A stretch of 47,654 nt of DNA from the NCBI GenBank assembly GCA_016207905.1, contig JACQZC010000028.1, forward strand, positions 1-47,654, given 5' to 3'. The translations under genes and the position numbers were made by a program. Shown piece by piece: positions 25,272 to 34,572 of the stretch (the stretch's first letter is position 1; every line of letters starts with the position of its first letter). The notes under the pieces are model-generated. The model had not been told where the DNA came from. It did no database searches and saw only the letters and a program-made list of their open reading frames with translations. This stretch comes from Nitrospirota bacterium (GTDB taxonomy: Bacteria > Nitrospirota > Thermodesulfovibrionia > Thermodesulfovibrionales > JdFR-86).

Positions 25272-26888
25272 GAAATAAAGACATGCTCATAAAGGTCTGC
25301 ATGGGCACAGGTAGCATTGCCGCAGGTGGAGCCGATGTGATGAGGACATTCAAGAAAAGTCTCGATAAAGCGGGCATTAAGGCAACTGTCGAGCCTCGTT
25401 GCAGTATCCACAAGGTTGGCTGTCGGGGACTTTGTGCTAAAGATGTGTTAGTTGACATAATTAAAGGTGATGAAAAGACAACATACCAGTTCATAACCCC
25501 TGACAAGGTAGAACGGATTGTCATAGAGCATATCGTTAGTGGCACGGCTGTTAGAGAATGGCTTGTTCAAGAGGACTACTATAATTTCCATAAAAAACAG
25601 GTAAAGGTCGTGCTTTCCAATTGCGGTGTCATTGACCCGGAGGATATAGATGCGTATAAAGCAACAGGTGGGTATGAGGCTTTAGAGAATGTTCTTAAGA
25701 CTAAAGCACCTGAAGAGGTTATAGAGACAATCAAGAAATCAGGTCTTCGTGGAAGAGGTGGGGCAGGGTTTCCAACTGGTCTTAAATGGGAGCTCTGTAG
25801 AAAGGCTCTATCGGAAGAGAAATACATTATCTGTAATGCCGACGAAGGCGACCCCGGGGCATTTATGGACAGGTCTGTTATAGAGGGAAACCCTCATGCT
25901 GTGCTTGAAGGAATGCTCATCGGTGCATACTGTATTGGCTCTAAAGGTGGTTATGTCTATATAAGGGCAGAATACCCGCTTGCAGTTGAAAGGCTTAAGA
26001 TTGCCATTAAACAGGCAAGAGAAAACAACATTTTAGGGAAAAACATTCTGGGTAAAGGCTTTAGTTTCGATATAAAGATAAAGCTTGGTGCAGGTGCATT
26101 TGTCTGTGGCGAGGAGACTGCTCTTATAGCCTCAATAGAAGGCCAAAGGGGAATGCCCCGTGCAAAGCCACCCTTCCCTGTTTATTCAGGGCTCTGGGGA
26201 AAACCCACTGTTATAAACAATGTGGAGACACTGGCAAACATCCCTTACATAATAAGAAAAGGTGCGGATTGGTTTTCCTCTTATGGCACAGAGATCTGGT
26301 GGCTGTATCCCGGCAAGTATGGTGGATATCAAGGTTGACTATGAATCCCTTGCACTTGTTGGCTCTATAGTTGGCTCAGGAGGTATGATTGTTCTCGATG
26401 AGGACAACTGCATGGTGAACATGGCAAAATACTTTCTTACATTCACACAGGCAGAATCATGCGGAAAATGCGTTCCATGTAGAATCGGCACAAAACGCCT
26501 TCTTGAGATTCTTGAAAAGGTAACAAGGGGTGAGGGGACAGAGAAAGACCTCTTACTGCTTGAAAAATTGGGCAATGATATAAAAGCCGCATCCCTTTGC
26601 GGTCTTGGACAGACTGCTCCAAACCCTGTGCTAAGCACCCTGAAATACTTTAAAGACGAATACGAGGCACACCTTCAAGGCAGATGCCCTGCAAAGGTTT
26701 GCAAAGACCTCCTCACTTATTATATCCTTGAGGAATTCTGTAAAGGCTGTGGAGCATGTATGAAGGTATGTCCTACAAAGGCAATAACAGGCGAGAAGAA
26801 AAAGCCCCATAAGATAGACCCCTCGGTATGCATAAGGTGCGGGGCATGTTTTGATGTATGCAAATTCAAATCAGTGGCAAAGAAATAA
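25268..26888 (+). pseudogene. NuoF-like flavin subunit of formate dehydrogenase, interrupted by internal deletion and frameshift
   Basis: Two overlapping frames together encode one NuoF/HydB-type protein. Frame one (25268-26338): N-terminal thioredoxin-like region (residues ~5-95), FMN/NADH domain with GRGGAGFPTGLKWE, CNADEGDPGAF and CGEETALIASIEGQRG, ending after SSYGTE. Frame two resumes near 26291 with SGGCIPA, then VDYESLALVGSIVGSGG, the [4Fe-4S] motif ESCGKCVPCRIGT, and two ferredoxin clusters (CKGCGACMKVC, CIRCGACFDVC) to 26888. In relatives about 50-55 residues, the SLBB domain, lie between GTE and SGGCIP; here they are gone and the frame shifts at the join. As written the protein would be non-functional, yet the flanking subunit genes are intact, so a mis-assembly is possible. 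Confidence 0.85.
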
Positions 26889-26890
26889 AT

Positions 26891-29554
26891 ATGATAAAGC
26901 TTACAATAGACGGAAAGACTCTAACAGTGTTAGAGGGCACAACCGTGCTTGAGGCAAGCAGGATGACTGATATCACAATACCAACCCTGTGTCATCATCC
27001 AAAGCTTACTCCATTTGGAGGCTGTCGGCTCTGTATAGTGGAGATAAAGGGCATTCCGAGGCCTGTAACATCATGCACAACGCCTGTCGCAGAAGGAATA
27101 GAGGTTATAACCTCAACCCCTAAGCTTGATGACCTGAGAAAGACCCTGCTTGAGCTTATACTCTCGGACCACCCTAATGACTGCATGATATGCGAAAAAG
27201 CAGGAGACTGCACACTTCAGGAGCTTGCATACTTTTACGGCATAAAGGAAAACAGATTTAAAGGACAAAGACGGCTCTACGAAAAAAAAGATGGAAATCC
27301 ATTTATAGAAAGGGATATGGAGAAATGCATTCTATGCGGAAGATGCGTAAAGGCATGCGATGAGATTCAGGGAGTTTCTGCTATAGATTTTGCATATCGT
27401 GGATTTAAATCGAAGATAAGTCCTCCTTACGAGCATGCCCTTGACTGCGAGTTCTGCGGTCAGTGTGTGGCAGTGTGTCCAACAGGCGCTCTTACTGGAA
27501 AGATGTGGGCACTCAGGGGAAGGCATAAAGACATAAAAGAGGTAGACACTGTATGTGGCTATTGCGGCACAGGCTGTAACATAACACTTCATGTAAGAAG
27601 AAATGAAGTGATTCGGGTAACCTCAAAAGAAGACAGATGGAACGAGGGCTGGCTATGCGTTAAAGGCAGGTTTGGCTACTCCTTCATAACAAGCCCAGAC
27701 AGGCTTAAAAAGCCCCTTATAAAACAAAACGGCACATTCAAAGAAGTCTCATGGGATGAGGCACTCGGCTATTCGGCAGAAAGACTTAAGGAGATAAAAG
27801 GTAAGTATGGCTCGGATTCGATAGCAGGGCTTTCCTCTGCAAGATGCACTACAGAGGAAAACTATCTTTTCCAGAAATTCATGAGAGCAGTCATCGGCAC
27901 GAATAATGTTGACCACTGTGCCCGTCTCTGACATGCCCCTACCGTAGCCAGTCTGGCTACAATCTTTGGCTCAGGGGCAATGACTAACTCCATAAGAGAA
28001 ATAGAAGGCATGGAGGTCATCTTCATAATCGGCTCTAACACAAAGGAGACACATCCTGTCATTGCAAACAGGATGCTTAAGGCAGTAAGATTAGGAGCAA
28101 AACTTATCGTAGCAGACCCAAGAAAGGTCCCGCTTGTAAGATTCTCCGAGATATTCCTCAGGCTTAAAGCAGGCACGGATGTAGCCCTCGCAAACGGCAT
28201 TGCACATGTAATATTAAAAGAAGGCATTTATGACGAGAGTTTTATCAGGGAAAGAACGGATGGATTCGATGAATGGAGAAAAACTATAGAGGCATTCACT
28301 CCAGAGAATGCCTCGATGATAACAGGCGTGCCAAAGAAAGATATAATCAGGGCAGGCATGCTTTATGGGGCATCGAGAAAAGCAGGGATCTTCTACACTA
28401 TGGGAGTTACACAGCACACTCATGGAACCGATAATGTGAATGCAATTGCCAATCTTGCCCTTCTTACTGGAAACATAGGAAGGGAGCATACAGGTATAAA
28501 CCCCTTGAGGGGACAAAACAATGTTCAAGGTGCATGCGATGCAGGATGCTTGCCGAATGTTTATCCCGGGTATCAAAGGGTTGACCTGCCTCCTGTAAAA
28601 AGGAAATTCGAGAATGCATGGGGCTCTACGCTTTCAGCAGTCGAAGGGCTGAAATCTACTGAGATGATAGAGGCATCTTTTGAGGGAAAACTCAAGGCAC
28701 TTTATATAATGGGCGAAAATCCTCTTCTTACGGACCCCAATTCAGCACACACACTTAAGGCACTCAAAAACCTTGAATTCCTTTTAGTTCAGGACATATT
28801 CCTTACAGAGACAGCCTCGATTGCAGATGTGGTTTTACCTGCAGTGTGTTTTGCCGAAAAGACCGGGACATTCATAAACACAGAAAGGAATGTTCAGCTC
28901 GTAAGAAAAGCAGTAGAGCCGCCAGGGGATGCAAAAGAAGACTCGTGGATAATCTCCGAGATTTCAAACATGCTGGGTTATTCCATGAGATATACATCAT
29001 CCGAAGAGGTTTTTGAGGAGCTTGGCAGTCTCTGGCCTGCTCTTCAGGGCATATCATATGGAAGGATTCGGGTAGATGGTGTTTTCTGGCCATGCCCAAC
29101 AAAAGACCATCCGGGAACTCCTTACCTTTACAAAGCAGGGTTTCCACGGGGCAAGGTCTCATTCACCCCAGTTGACTATAAAGCATCGGCAGAGGTGGCT
29201 GATGAGGAATATCCATTTGTCCTTACAACAGGCAGAAACCTCTTTCAGTATCATGGAGGCTCTATGACACGGAGGGTTCGGCATATAGAGACTCATGCAG
29301 GTGAGCCTTATGCGGAGATAAACGAGGAGGATGCCTTAAGGCTTGGCATCAAAGATGGCGAGACGATAAAGGTCTTATCGAGAAGAGGACATATAAAGAT
29401 AAAGGCAAGGATAACAGGCAGGGTCTCTGTAGGAACGCTATTCATCCCTATGCACTATAGGGAAGCCGCTGCAAATGTGCTCACCAACGATGCAGTTGAC
29501 CCTCATGCAAAAACACCTGAATTCAAGGTCTGTGCAGTTAATATAGAAAAATAA
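26891..29554 (+). CDS. fdhA: Formate dehydrogenase catalytic subunit FdhA, selenoprotein (in-frame UGA = Sec347)
   Basis: 887 residues from ATG 26891, reading through TGA at 27929-27931 as selenocysteine. NuoG-like N-terminus: [2Fe-2S] ligands Cys34, 45, 48 and 62; HPNDCMICEKAGDC cluster; two [4Fe-4S] sites (CILCGRCVKAC, CEFCGQCVAVC). The molybdopterin domain follows, with [4Fe-4S] motif CGYCGTGCN (from residue 222). Around the UGA the protein reads DHCARL-U-HAPTVASLATIFGSGAM, where relatives have Cys or Sec followed by His; this residue binds Mo or W. The C-terminus holds the cofactor-binding fold (GEPYAEINEEDALRLGI to VDPHAKTPEFKVCAV). It interconverts formate and CO2 with NAD(P)H and/or ferredoxin through the NuoE/F partners. 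An earlier in-frame ATG (26858) lies inside the preceding gene and is less likely. Confidence 0.95.
27929..27979 (+). promoter_or_regulatory. Selenocysteine UGA and bacterial SECIS-like hairpin
   Basis: UGA at 27929-27931. Stem GTAGCCA (27944-27950), loop GTC, stem TGGCTAC (27954-27960). Counting the U of UGA as 1, the apex bases are G23 and U24, and position 17 is U: the same positions and bases that SelB recognises in E. coli fdhF. A second complementary pair, TGCCCCT (27934-27940) and AGGGGCA (27973-27979), could close a lower stem. Confidence 0.85.
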
Positions 29555-29574
29555 ATTATTTAAAGGAGAAACTT

Positions 29575-30030
29575 ATGGTTAGTAAAACCGAACTGAGGAA
29601 ACAATTACTTTTTGAAGACTTCGCTGAGTCCGAGCTTGAAAAACTGACATCCATCGTAAAAGAGCTTTCATTAAAAAAAGAGGGGTTACTATTCAAAGAA
29701 GGCGATGACACAAAGGGTATTTATATGGTTCGCTCTGGAAAGATAGAGATTAACAAGGTAACTCCTGATGGATGGAAGCAGACACTGGCTGTCCTGATGC
29801 CAGGGAATTTCTTTGGAGAGCTTTCAATACTTGAAAAGAGAAAGCATGAAGCAAATGCAGTGGCACTGGAAAATACAGAGCTGTTTAAGCTCCAGAAAGA
29901 TGACTTTGAAAAAATAGAAAAAGAAGATGCTTATCTGGCATCGCAGATAATAAAAAAGATTGCTTTGATTATGAGCAAGAATCTAAGGCGTATGAACGAG
30001 AAATTCTTAAGCGCCTTGATAAATTACTGA
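29575..30030 (+). CDS. Stand-alone cyclic-nucleotide-binding domain protein
   Basis: 151 residues, one CRP-type beta-roll domain: LLFKEGDDTKGIYMVRSGKIEI, then MPGNFFGELSILEKRKHEANAVALENTELFKL, followed by a C-terminal helix. The phosphate-binding cassette FFGELSILEKRKHEA resembles cAMP-binding CRP but lacks the usual R-S/T pair, so the ligand may differ. No helix-turn-helix follows, so it is not a transcription factor of the CRP type; it may be a sensor acting on a partner protein. AAAGGAG precedes the ATG. It lies between fdhA and fhs in the same operon, suggesting it modulates formate metabolism. Confidence 0.85.
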   Translation: MVSKTELRKQLLFEDFAESELEKLTSIVKELSLKKEGLLFKEGDDTKGIYMVRSGKIEINKVTPDGWKQTLAVLMPGNFFGELSILEKRKHEANAVALENTELFKLQKDDFEKIEKEDAYLASQIIKKIALIMSKNLRRMNEKFLSALINY

Positions 30031-30048
30031 AAAGGAGGATTTTTTTCT

Positions 30049-31812
30049 ATGCCTATTGACCCTACGAAACATGCAGACTGGCAGGTAGCAGAAGACGCCG
30101 AAAAGACGATGAAGACTGTTTATCGGTTAGGAGAGGAATTAGGACTTGAAAAACAAGAACTGCTTCCACACGGACATTATGTTGCAAAGGTTGATTTCAA
30201 AAGCATCCTTAGCAGGCTTAAAAACAAGCCCGATGGTAAATACATAGATGTAACAGCCATCACCCCTACCCCCCTTGGAGAAGGCAAATCCACTACTACG
30301 ATGGGACTTACTCAAGGTCTTGGAAGGAGAGGCAAGAAGGTCGTATCCGCAATAAGACAGCCCTCTGGCGGACCAACGATGAACATCAAGGGCTCAGCCG
30401 CAGGAGGCGGACTTTCCCAATGCATTCCCCTTACGCCATTTTCATTAGGGCTGACAGGAGACATAAACGCCATTATGAATGCCCATAACCTTGCACTCGT
30501 TGCCCTTACATCGAGACTACAGCATGAGTTCAACTACACAGACGAACAGCTATCGAAAAGGGGTCTTAAGAGGCTTAACATCGACCCTCGAAATGTCGAG
30601 ATGAAGTGGATTATGGATTTCTGTGCTCAGTCACTGAGAAAGATACTAATAGGCATTGGCGAGAAGATGGATGGCTTCATGATGGAGTCAGGCTTTGCCA
30701 TTGCAGTGTCCTCAGAGGTCATGGCTATACTTGCAGTCTCTACAGACCTCAAGGACATGCGTGAAAAGATGGGCAGGATTGTGGTTGCATATGATAAGCA
30801 CGGCAAGCCTGTTACAACAGAAGACCTTAATGTGGCAGGTGCAATGACTGCATGGATGGTCGAGGCACTCAATCCAAATCTCTTACAGACAATCGAGGGA
30901 CAGCCTGTTTTTGTCCATGCAGGGCCATTTGCAAATATAGCAATAGGCCAATCATCCATAATAGCAGATAGGATTGGGCTTAAGCTCGGAGACTATCATG
31001 TCACCGAGTCAGGCTTTGGAGCGGATATTGGGTTTGAGAAGTTCTGGAACCTCAAGTGCAGGTTCTCAGGCTTAAAGCCCCATGCCGCAGTGATTGTTGC
31101 AACTATAAGGGCACTTAAATGTCATGGTGGAGCACCGATTCCTGTGCCGGGAAGACCAATGCCAGAGGAATATAAGACAGAAAATGTAGGCTGGGTTGAA
31201 AAAGGCACTGAAAACCTCATCCATCATATAAAAACTGTTAAGAAGGCAGGCATTAACCCTGTTGTGTGCATAAATGCCTTTTTTACTGACACCGAAGCAG
31301 AGATAAAGGTTGTGAGTAGGCTTGCAGAGTCAGCAGGCGCAAGGGTTGCTGTCTCCAAGCATTGGCAGTTTGGCGGAGAAGGTGCTCTTGACCTTGCAGA
31401 TGCAGTTATAGATGCCTGTAACGAGCCGAATGATTTCAGGTTCCTCTATGAACTCAGTATGCCTCTTAGAAAAAGAATCGAGACTATTGCAAAAGAGGTC
31501 TACGGTGCAGATACTGTTGAGTACTCTCCCGATGCCCTACAGAAAGCAAAGAGGATGGAGGATGACACCGAGATAGCAAAGCTGGGCATATGTATGGTCA
31601 AGACCCATCTGAGTCTTTCGGATAATCCCAACATCAAGGGAGTGCCAAAGAACTGGAAGCTTTTCGTAAGGGACATACTTACATATAAGGGAGCTGGTTT
31701 CGTAGTGCCTGTGGCAGGTGCAATTAAGCTTATGCCTGGCACAAGCTCTGACCCTGCATATAGAAGGGTTGATGTGGATGTGGAAACAGGCAAGGTCAAA
31801 GGGCTGTTCTAA
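30049..31812 (+). CDS. fhs: Formate--tetrahydrofolate ligase
   Basis: 587 residues; the family is usually ~555-590. P-loop TPLGEGKST (74-82), then [80 protein letters not shown] and the C-terminal [16 protein letters not shown]. It makes formyl-THF from formate, THF and ATP, the second step of the methyl branch of the Wood-Ljungdahl pathway. AAGGAGG lies upstream of ATG 30049. Sharing an operon with formate dehydrogenase indicates that formate is its substrate in vivo. Confidence 0.98.
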   Translation: MPIDPTKHADWQVAEDAEKTMKTVYRLGEELGLEKQELLPHGHYVAKVDFKSILSRLKNKPDGKYIDVTAITPTPLGEGKSTTTMGLTQGLGRRGKKVVSAIRQPSGGPTMNIKGSAAGGGLSQCIPLTPFSLGLTGDINAIMNAHNLALVALTSRLQHEFNYTDEQLSKRGLKRLNIDPRNVEMKWIMDFCAQSLRKILIGIGEKMDGFMMESGFAIAVSSEVMAILAVSTDLKDMREKMGRIVVAYDKHGKPVTTEDLNVAGAMTAWMVEALNPNLLQTIEGQPVFVHAGPFANIAIGQSSIIADRIGLKLGDYHVTESGFGADIGFEKFWNLKCRFSGLKPHAAVIVATIRALKCHGGAPIPVPGRPMPEEYKTENVGWVEKGTENLIHHIKTVKKAGINPVVCINAFFTDTEAEIKVVSRLAESAGARVAVSKHWQFGGEGALDLADAVIDACNEPNDFRFLYELSMPLRKRIETIAKEVYGADTVEYSPDALQKAKRMEDDTEIAKLGICMVKTHLSLSDNPNIKGVPKNWKLFVRDILTYKGAGFVVPVAGAIKLMPGTSSDPAYRRVDVDVETGKVKGLF

Positions 31813-31819
31813 CTGCCTT

Positions 31820-32422
31820 ATGATAAAGGCAGTTATCTTTGACTTTGGAGGGGTTCTTGCAGAGGAAGGCTTTAGAGAAGGGCTTAAGGCTATTGCAAGA
31901 AGTAATGGACTCGACCCAGATGTATTCTTTAAAACAGGAGAGGATCTCATATACGAAACAGGTTATGTAACAGGCATGGCAAGAGAATCCGATTACTGGA
32001 AGGCAGTAAGGAAAAAAACAGGCATCAGTGGAAAAGACAATGACCTCAGAGAAGAAATCCTGAGAAGGTTTACATTAAGACAATGGTTGATAAGGCATGT
32101 CAAAGGGCTAAGGGCATCAGGCATGGTTACAGCTATCCTAAGCGACCAGACCAACTGGCTCGAGGAGATTGCCAACGAAACCAATCTGTACGATGGATTT
32201 GATTATGTGTTTAATTCATTCAGAATCAAAAAAGGCAAAAAAGACCCATCTGTTTTCAAGGATGTCTGTAATGCTATGGGACTGAATCCTTCTGAGGTCA
32301 TCTTTGTAGATGACAACCCTGAAAACATAAAGAGGGCATCTTCCGAGGGTCTGAATGTCATACATTTCAAGGATAAAGATGACTTTTTAAAAGGGATACG
32401 GAGATTTATCCACTTTCAATAA
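31820..32422 (+). CDS. HAD-superfamily hydrolase (subfamily IA)
   Basis: 200 residues from ATG 31820, 8 bases after the fhs stop; an earlier in-frame start would lie inside fhs. HAD motifs: FDFGGVLAEEG (motif I; the second Asp of DxD is Gly, so this looks like a haloacid dehalogenase-like or degenerate phosphatase variant), AILSDQTN (motif II), KKGKKDPSVF (Lys of motif III) and IFVDDNPENIKRA (motif IV). A cap domain lies at residues ~20-90. Substrate unknown. It is the last gene of the formate operon and overlaps the end of cobO on the other strand by 7 bases. Confidence 0.88.
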   Translation: MIKAVIFDFGGVLAEEGFREGLKAIARSNGLDPDVFFKTGEDLIYETGYVTGMARESDYWKAVRKKTGISGKDNDLREEILRRFTLRQWLIRHVKGLRASGMVTAILSDQTNWLEEIANETNLYDGFDYVFNSFRIKKGKKDPSVFKDVCNAMGLNPSEVIFVDDNPENIKRASSEGLNVIHFKDKDDFLKGIRRFIHFQ

Positions 32423-32955
32423 TCTATCCCCTTTTCAGGCTTTATTCCCTTGTCAAAGGCATGCCTTATTTCCTTCATCTCAGTCACAGTATGAGCCCTT
32501 TTTATCACATCGGGGTGTGCATCTCTTCCTGTAAGAATAAGATGCATTGAAGGAGGTTTATCGTTAATTAGCTCAAGCAACTGAGAAAGGTCAACAAGCC
32601 CTAACTGAAGGGCATTATTTATCTCATCCAGTATGAGAATATCGAAATTTTCTGAAAGCATCTTTTCTCTTGCAAGTTTTATTGCAGACTGTGCAGAAAG
32701 CCTGTGTTTTTCATGTGCCTTTGGATTATAAAATCCCTTTCCCATAAGATGGAATTCTACATTAAGCTTTTTAAGTGCAGGCATCTCTCCTGAAGACTTG
32801 CCTTTTATAAAATAGATTATACATACCTTCATGCCATGCCCTACTGCCCTCAAAGCCATGCCTAATGCTGAGGTCGTCTTTCCTTTGCCATCTCCTGTAA
32901 GGACAATAATGATGCCTGTTTTTCTCATGGACTTAGATGTGCTCATATGTGTCAT
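32416..32955 (-). CDS. cobO: Cob(I)yrinic acid a,c-diamide adenosyltransferase (CobO/BtuR type)
   Basis: 179 residues if the first ATG is used; later in-frame ATGs at 32946 and 32928 are equally possible because no clear ribosome site precedes any. P-loop GDGKGKTTSALGMALRAVGHG (21-41), KVCIIYFIKG, DILILDEINNALQLGLV (Walker B-like) and HLILTGRDAHPDVIKRAHTVTEM are diagnostic. It adenosylates the cobalt of corrinoids using ATP. Corrinoids are needed by the Wood-Ljungdahl carbonyl branch and methyl transfer, which fits the neighbouring operon. It converges on the HAD gene with 7 bases of overlap. Confidence 0.93.
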   Translation of the reverse strand: MTHMSTSKSMRKTGIIIVLTGDGKGKTTSALGMALRAVGHGMKVCIIYFIKGKSSGEMPALKKLNVEFHLMGKGFYNPKAHEKHRLSAQSAIKLAREKMLSENFDILILDEINNALQLGLVDLSQLLELINDKPPSMHLILTGRDAHPDVIKRAHTVTEMKEIRHAFDKGIKPEKGIDY

Positions 32956-33077
32956 TGAAGCCTATCTGGCTTCCATTGCCATAATCTTTTAATTGCCAAT
33001 AAGGAGGGGATGTGATAATGAGATGGACAGATTCGTCTTTGAGCTCTTTCATCTTTCGGCTATCACCGAGGATTATT

Positions 33078-34082
33078 TTATGAAGGGTTTTCATGACAAT
33101 TATTATACAGCAGTGGCAACTGCGCTTTCTCTTTTATTTTTAACTTCCGCCCTGCATAAAAAGAAGCCATCCTCTTACTTTGATATTCTATTGACCTTTC
33201 GTCTAAGTTTTTTAAATCGTGTTTTGGGAAAAATTCTATCTTTTGCCTCCCGACATAATTATAGCTACTACTTACATTATTTGGTGCTTCTATAAGGCGC
33301 TCTATTATAGGTAGACTTTTAAGAGCAAGTTTCTCTTTATCATCATCTTTTGAAAAATGGTCTATGCAGTTACGAACGCATCCCAAAAGCAAGTCTATAA
33401 ACTGGATAAAATTTGAATACTGGTTTGAAGAATCTTTATGGTCAGAGTTAATGAAATTAATTTCTTTTGTTTTGAAGGTAATTTTCCCATCCTGCTCATC
33501 TATAGAAAATATTGAATGCCATGGAAAATAAGAATGGGTCTCTAATGCTTTGTTTTCATCATGGTAAATGCTATCAATAAAAATTTTTACATATCTATTA
33601 AAGTAAGTTTTAACAGGCTTTAATATTGCAGTTCGGAAAAATCTGTTGTATATGATATTTTGTCCCCCATTGCCGAATTTGGACTTATCCAGTTTTGTTA
33701 AATCTATGCCCAATATATGAAAATAGATTTTATCTCTATCTCTTAAAAAATAATCTAACCATCTATCTGCAACAAAATACTTGTCTTTCGATTTACTAAT
33801 ATCGCTAAAACGAACCTCTGTATCGTTTTTGCTATGGTATCGGCATAGCGGGTTACATTTTCCCCATATTTTATCTTTTTGGGGGTTGCCGCAACGGCTA
33901 TTTAGTAAATCATCCAAAAGAATTTGTTCTTTAGGTTCTGGAACTACTAATATCCCTAAATAAATCCATTCACCTATTACAACTGATTCATCACAGAACA
34001 ACTTTAGAGTAATAGACTCTGGTTTTTCCGGCTCTTTAAGTCCGAATAAGTCAGAAGAACAAGCTATAGGTGTTGTGTAAAT
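33078..34082 (-). CDS. DUF3800-like protein, normal start codon missing
   Basis: The coding frame matches DUF3800 in layout: an early acidic motif LKLFCDESVV, a strand pair WIYLGILVVPE, a central IKIFIDSIY and a late helix NQYSNFIQFIDLLLGCVRN. The family has an RNase H-like core and is common beside mobile and defence genes; function unknown. The frame is open from a stop at 34097 but has no ATG or GTG before the family core; the first usable standard codon is TTG at 34001, one residue before FCDES, which would cut off the first strand. ATT at 34082 (reading I-Y-T-T-P) sits where an ATG would be expected. The gene may use a rare start or have lost its start. The 122 bases between it and cobO hold no gene. 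Confidence 0.65.
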   Translation of the reverse strand: MYTTPIACSSDLFGLKEPEKPESITLKLFCDESVVIGEWIYLGILVVPEPKEQILLDDLLNSRCGNPQKDKIWGKCNPLCRYHSKNDTEVRFSDISKSKDKYFVADRWLDYFLRDRDKIYFHILGIDLTKLDKSKFGNGGQNIIYNRFFRTAILKPVKTYFNRYVKIFIDSIYHDENKALETHSYFPWHSIFSIDEQDGKITFKTKEINFINSDHKDSSNQYSNFIQFIDLLLGCVRNCIDHFSKDDDKEKLALKSLPIIERLIEAPNNVSSSYNYVGRQKIEFFPKHDLKNLDERSIEYQSKRMASFYAGRKLKIKEKAQLPLLYNNCHENPS

Positions 34083-34218
34083 GATATGAAACCTCTAAAA
34101 TTTAGGTTAGCTTCTTTTTGCAATAAGGTTACTTTAGATGCTTGTTGGTTTCCGCTGTTTTTATTACCTGCCACCCACCACCCCTATGAGGTGTTACATG
34201 AACCTCGCTTTTTACCAT
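34064..34218 (-). pseudogene. DUF2188-like remnant, one-base frameshift
   Basis: From ATG 34218, preceded by AAGGAGGGTGAT, the frame reads VKSEVHVTPHRGGGWQV and stops after 29 residues (34129). Adding one A to the A5 run just after GGWQV would continue as K-N-S-G-N-Q-Q-A-S-K-V-T-L-L-Q-K-E-A, the typical middle of DUF2188, then run to a stop at 34064 without the usual C-terminal 'vHg.dG.i' part. So the gene is both shifted and shortened. It lies directly upstream of the DUF3800-like gene and overlaps its 5' end. Confidence 0.7.
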
Positions 34219-34245
34219 ATCACCCTCCTTATTAAATTTCTCCTT

Positions 34246-34274
34246 ATTCAACCACAATATCTCGTATTTGTCAA
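34246..34274 (-). promoter_or_regulatory. Candidate promoter for DUF2188/DUF3800
   Basis: Minus strand: TTGACA (34274-34269), a 17-base spacer, TTGAAT (34251-34246). The -35 is perfect and the -10 weak. It lies about 28 bases upstream of the DUF2188 start. Confidence 0.45.
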
Positions 34275-34378
34275 GCTAAAAATGTTATATATAATACTAC
34301 ATATAGAAGCAAGGGGCTTCAGGGAAACCTTTATCCATAACCTCATCTTCAGCATAAGAAGATATATTACCCTCCTTG

Positions 34379-34424
34379 CCTTCTCAAGCCTGCTCTCCAA
34401 AAGCTCACAGACTGCCCGGTAGAC
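34379..34424 (-). repeat. 46-bp direct repeat, left copy
   Basis: Matches 34848-34893 at 43 of 46 positions in the same orientation. Read on the minus strand both copies encode V-Y-R-A-V-C-E-L-L-x-x-R-L-E-K, so they look like fragments of one gene. The left copy is preceded in frame by LTQNELNE. The pair brackets the DUF433/DUF5615 genes. Confidence 0.8.
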
Positions 34425-34485
34425 CTCGTTCAGTTCGTTCTGTGTCAGGACTAAAATGTTAAAGACGCTACAACCCTGATATAAA

Positions 34486-34572
34486 TTACTCATTCTCTTT
34501 ACTACTGATTGGCAAGGGACGAATGCGAATACGGGTTTGTGGTGAGAGAGCATTGTCTATGAGAAATCTCAT
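34486..34572 (-). pseudogene. Collapsed DUF5615 (PIN-like toxin) gene: both ends kept, middle lost
   Basis: 28 codons starting in an ATGA overlap with the DUF433 stop. It begins MRFLIDNALSP, the conserved N-terminus of DUF5615 PIN-like proteins, and passes straight to TRIRIRPLPIS, which matches the family's C-terminal strand. Family members are ~110-120 residues, so some 80 residues are missing in frame. The catalytic acidic residues after the first Asp would be absent, so it should be inactive. The gene order DUF433-DUF5615 is the normal toxin-antitoxin layout. Confidence 0.75.

Noticed and set aside
26262-26888. A separate small ferredoxin-type gene starting at 26262
   Set aside because: Its first ~10 codons read out-of-frame sequence of the NuoF-like gene; the protein begins to match only at SGGCIP, so it is the frameshifted remainder of that gene.
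27980-29554. A separate gene starting at ATG 27980
   Set aside because: It is in the same frame as fdhA across the TGA, has no ribosome site, begins in the middle of the catalytic domain and continues family sequence; it is the selenoprotein's second part.
32951-32980. Another type A hairpin copy upstream of cobO
   Set aside because: There is a 6-bp stem GAAGCC/GGCTTC with outer ATT/CAT resemblance, but the flanks and loop do not match the family; too weak to count.
34248-34553. A 101-residue minus-strand reading frame
   Set aside because: It crosses the collapsed DUF5615 remnant and the left 46-bp repeat and has no coherent family pattern; only the short V-Y-R-A-V-C-E segment looks coding-derived.
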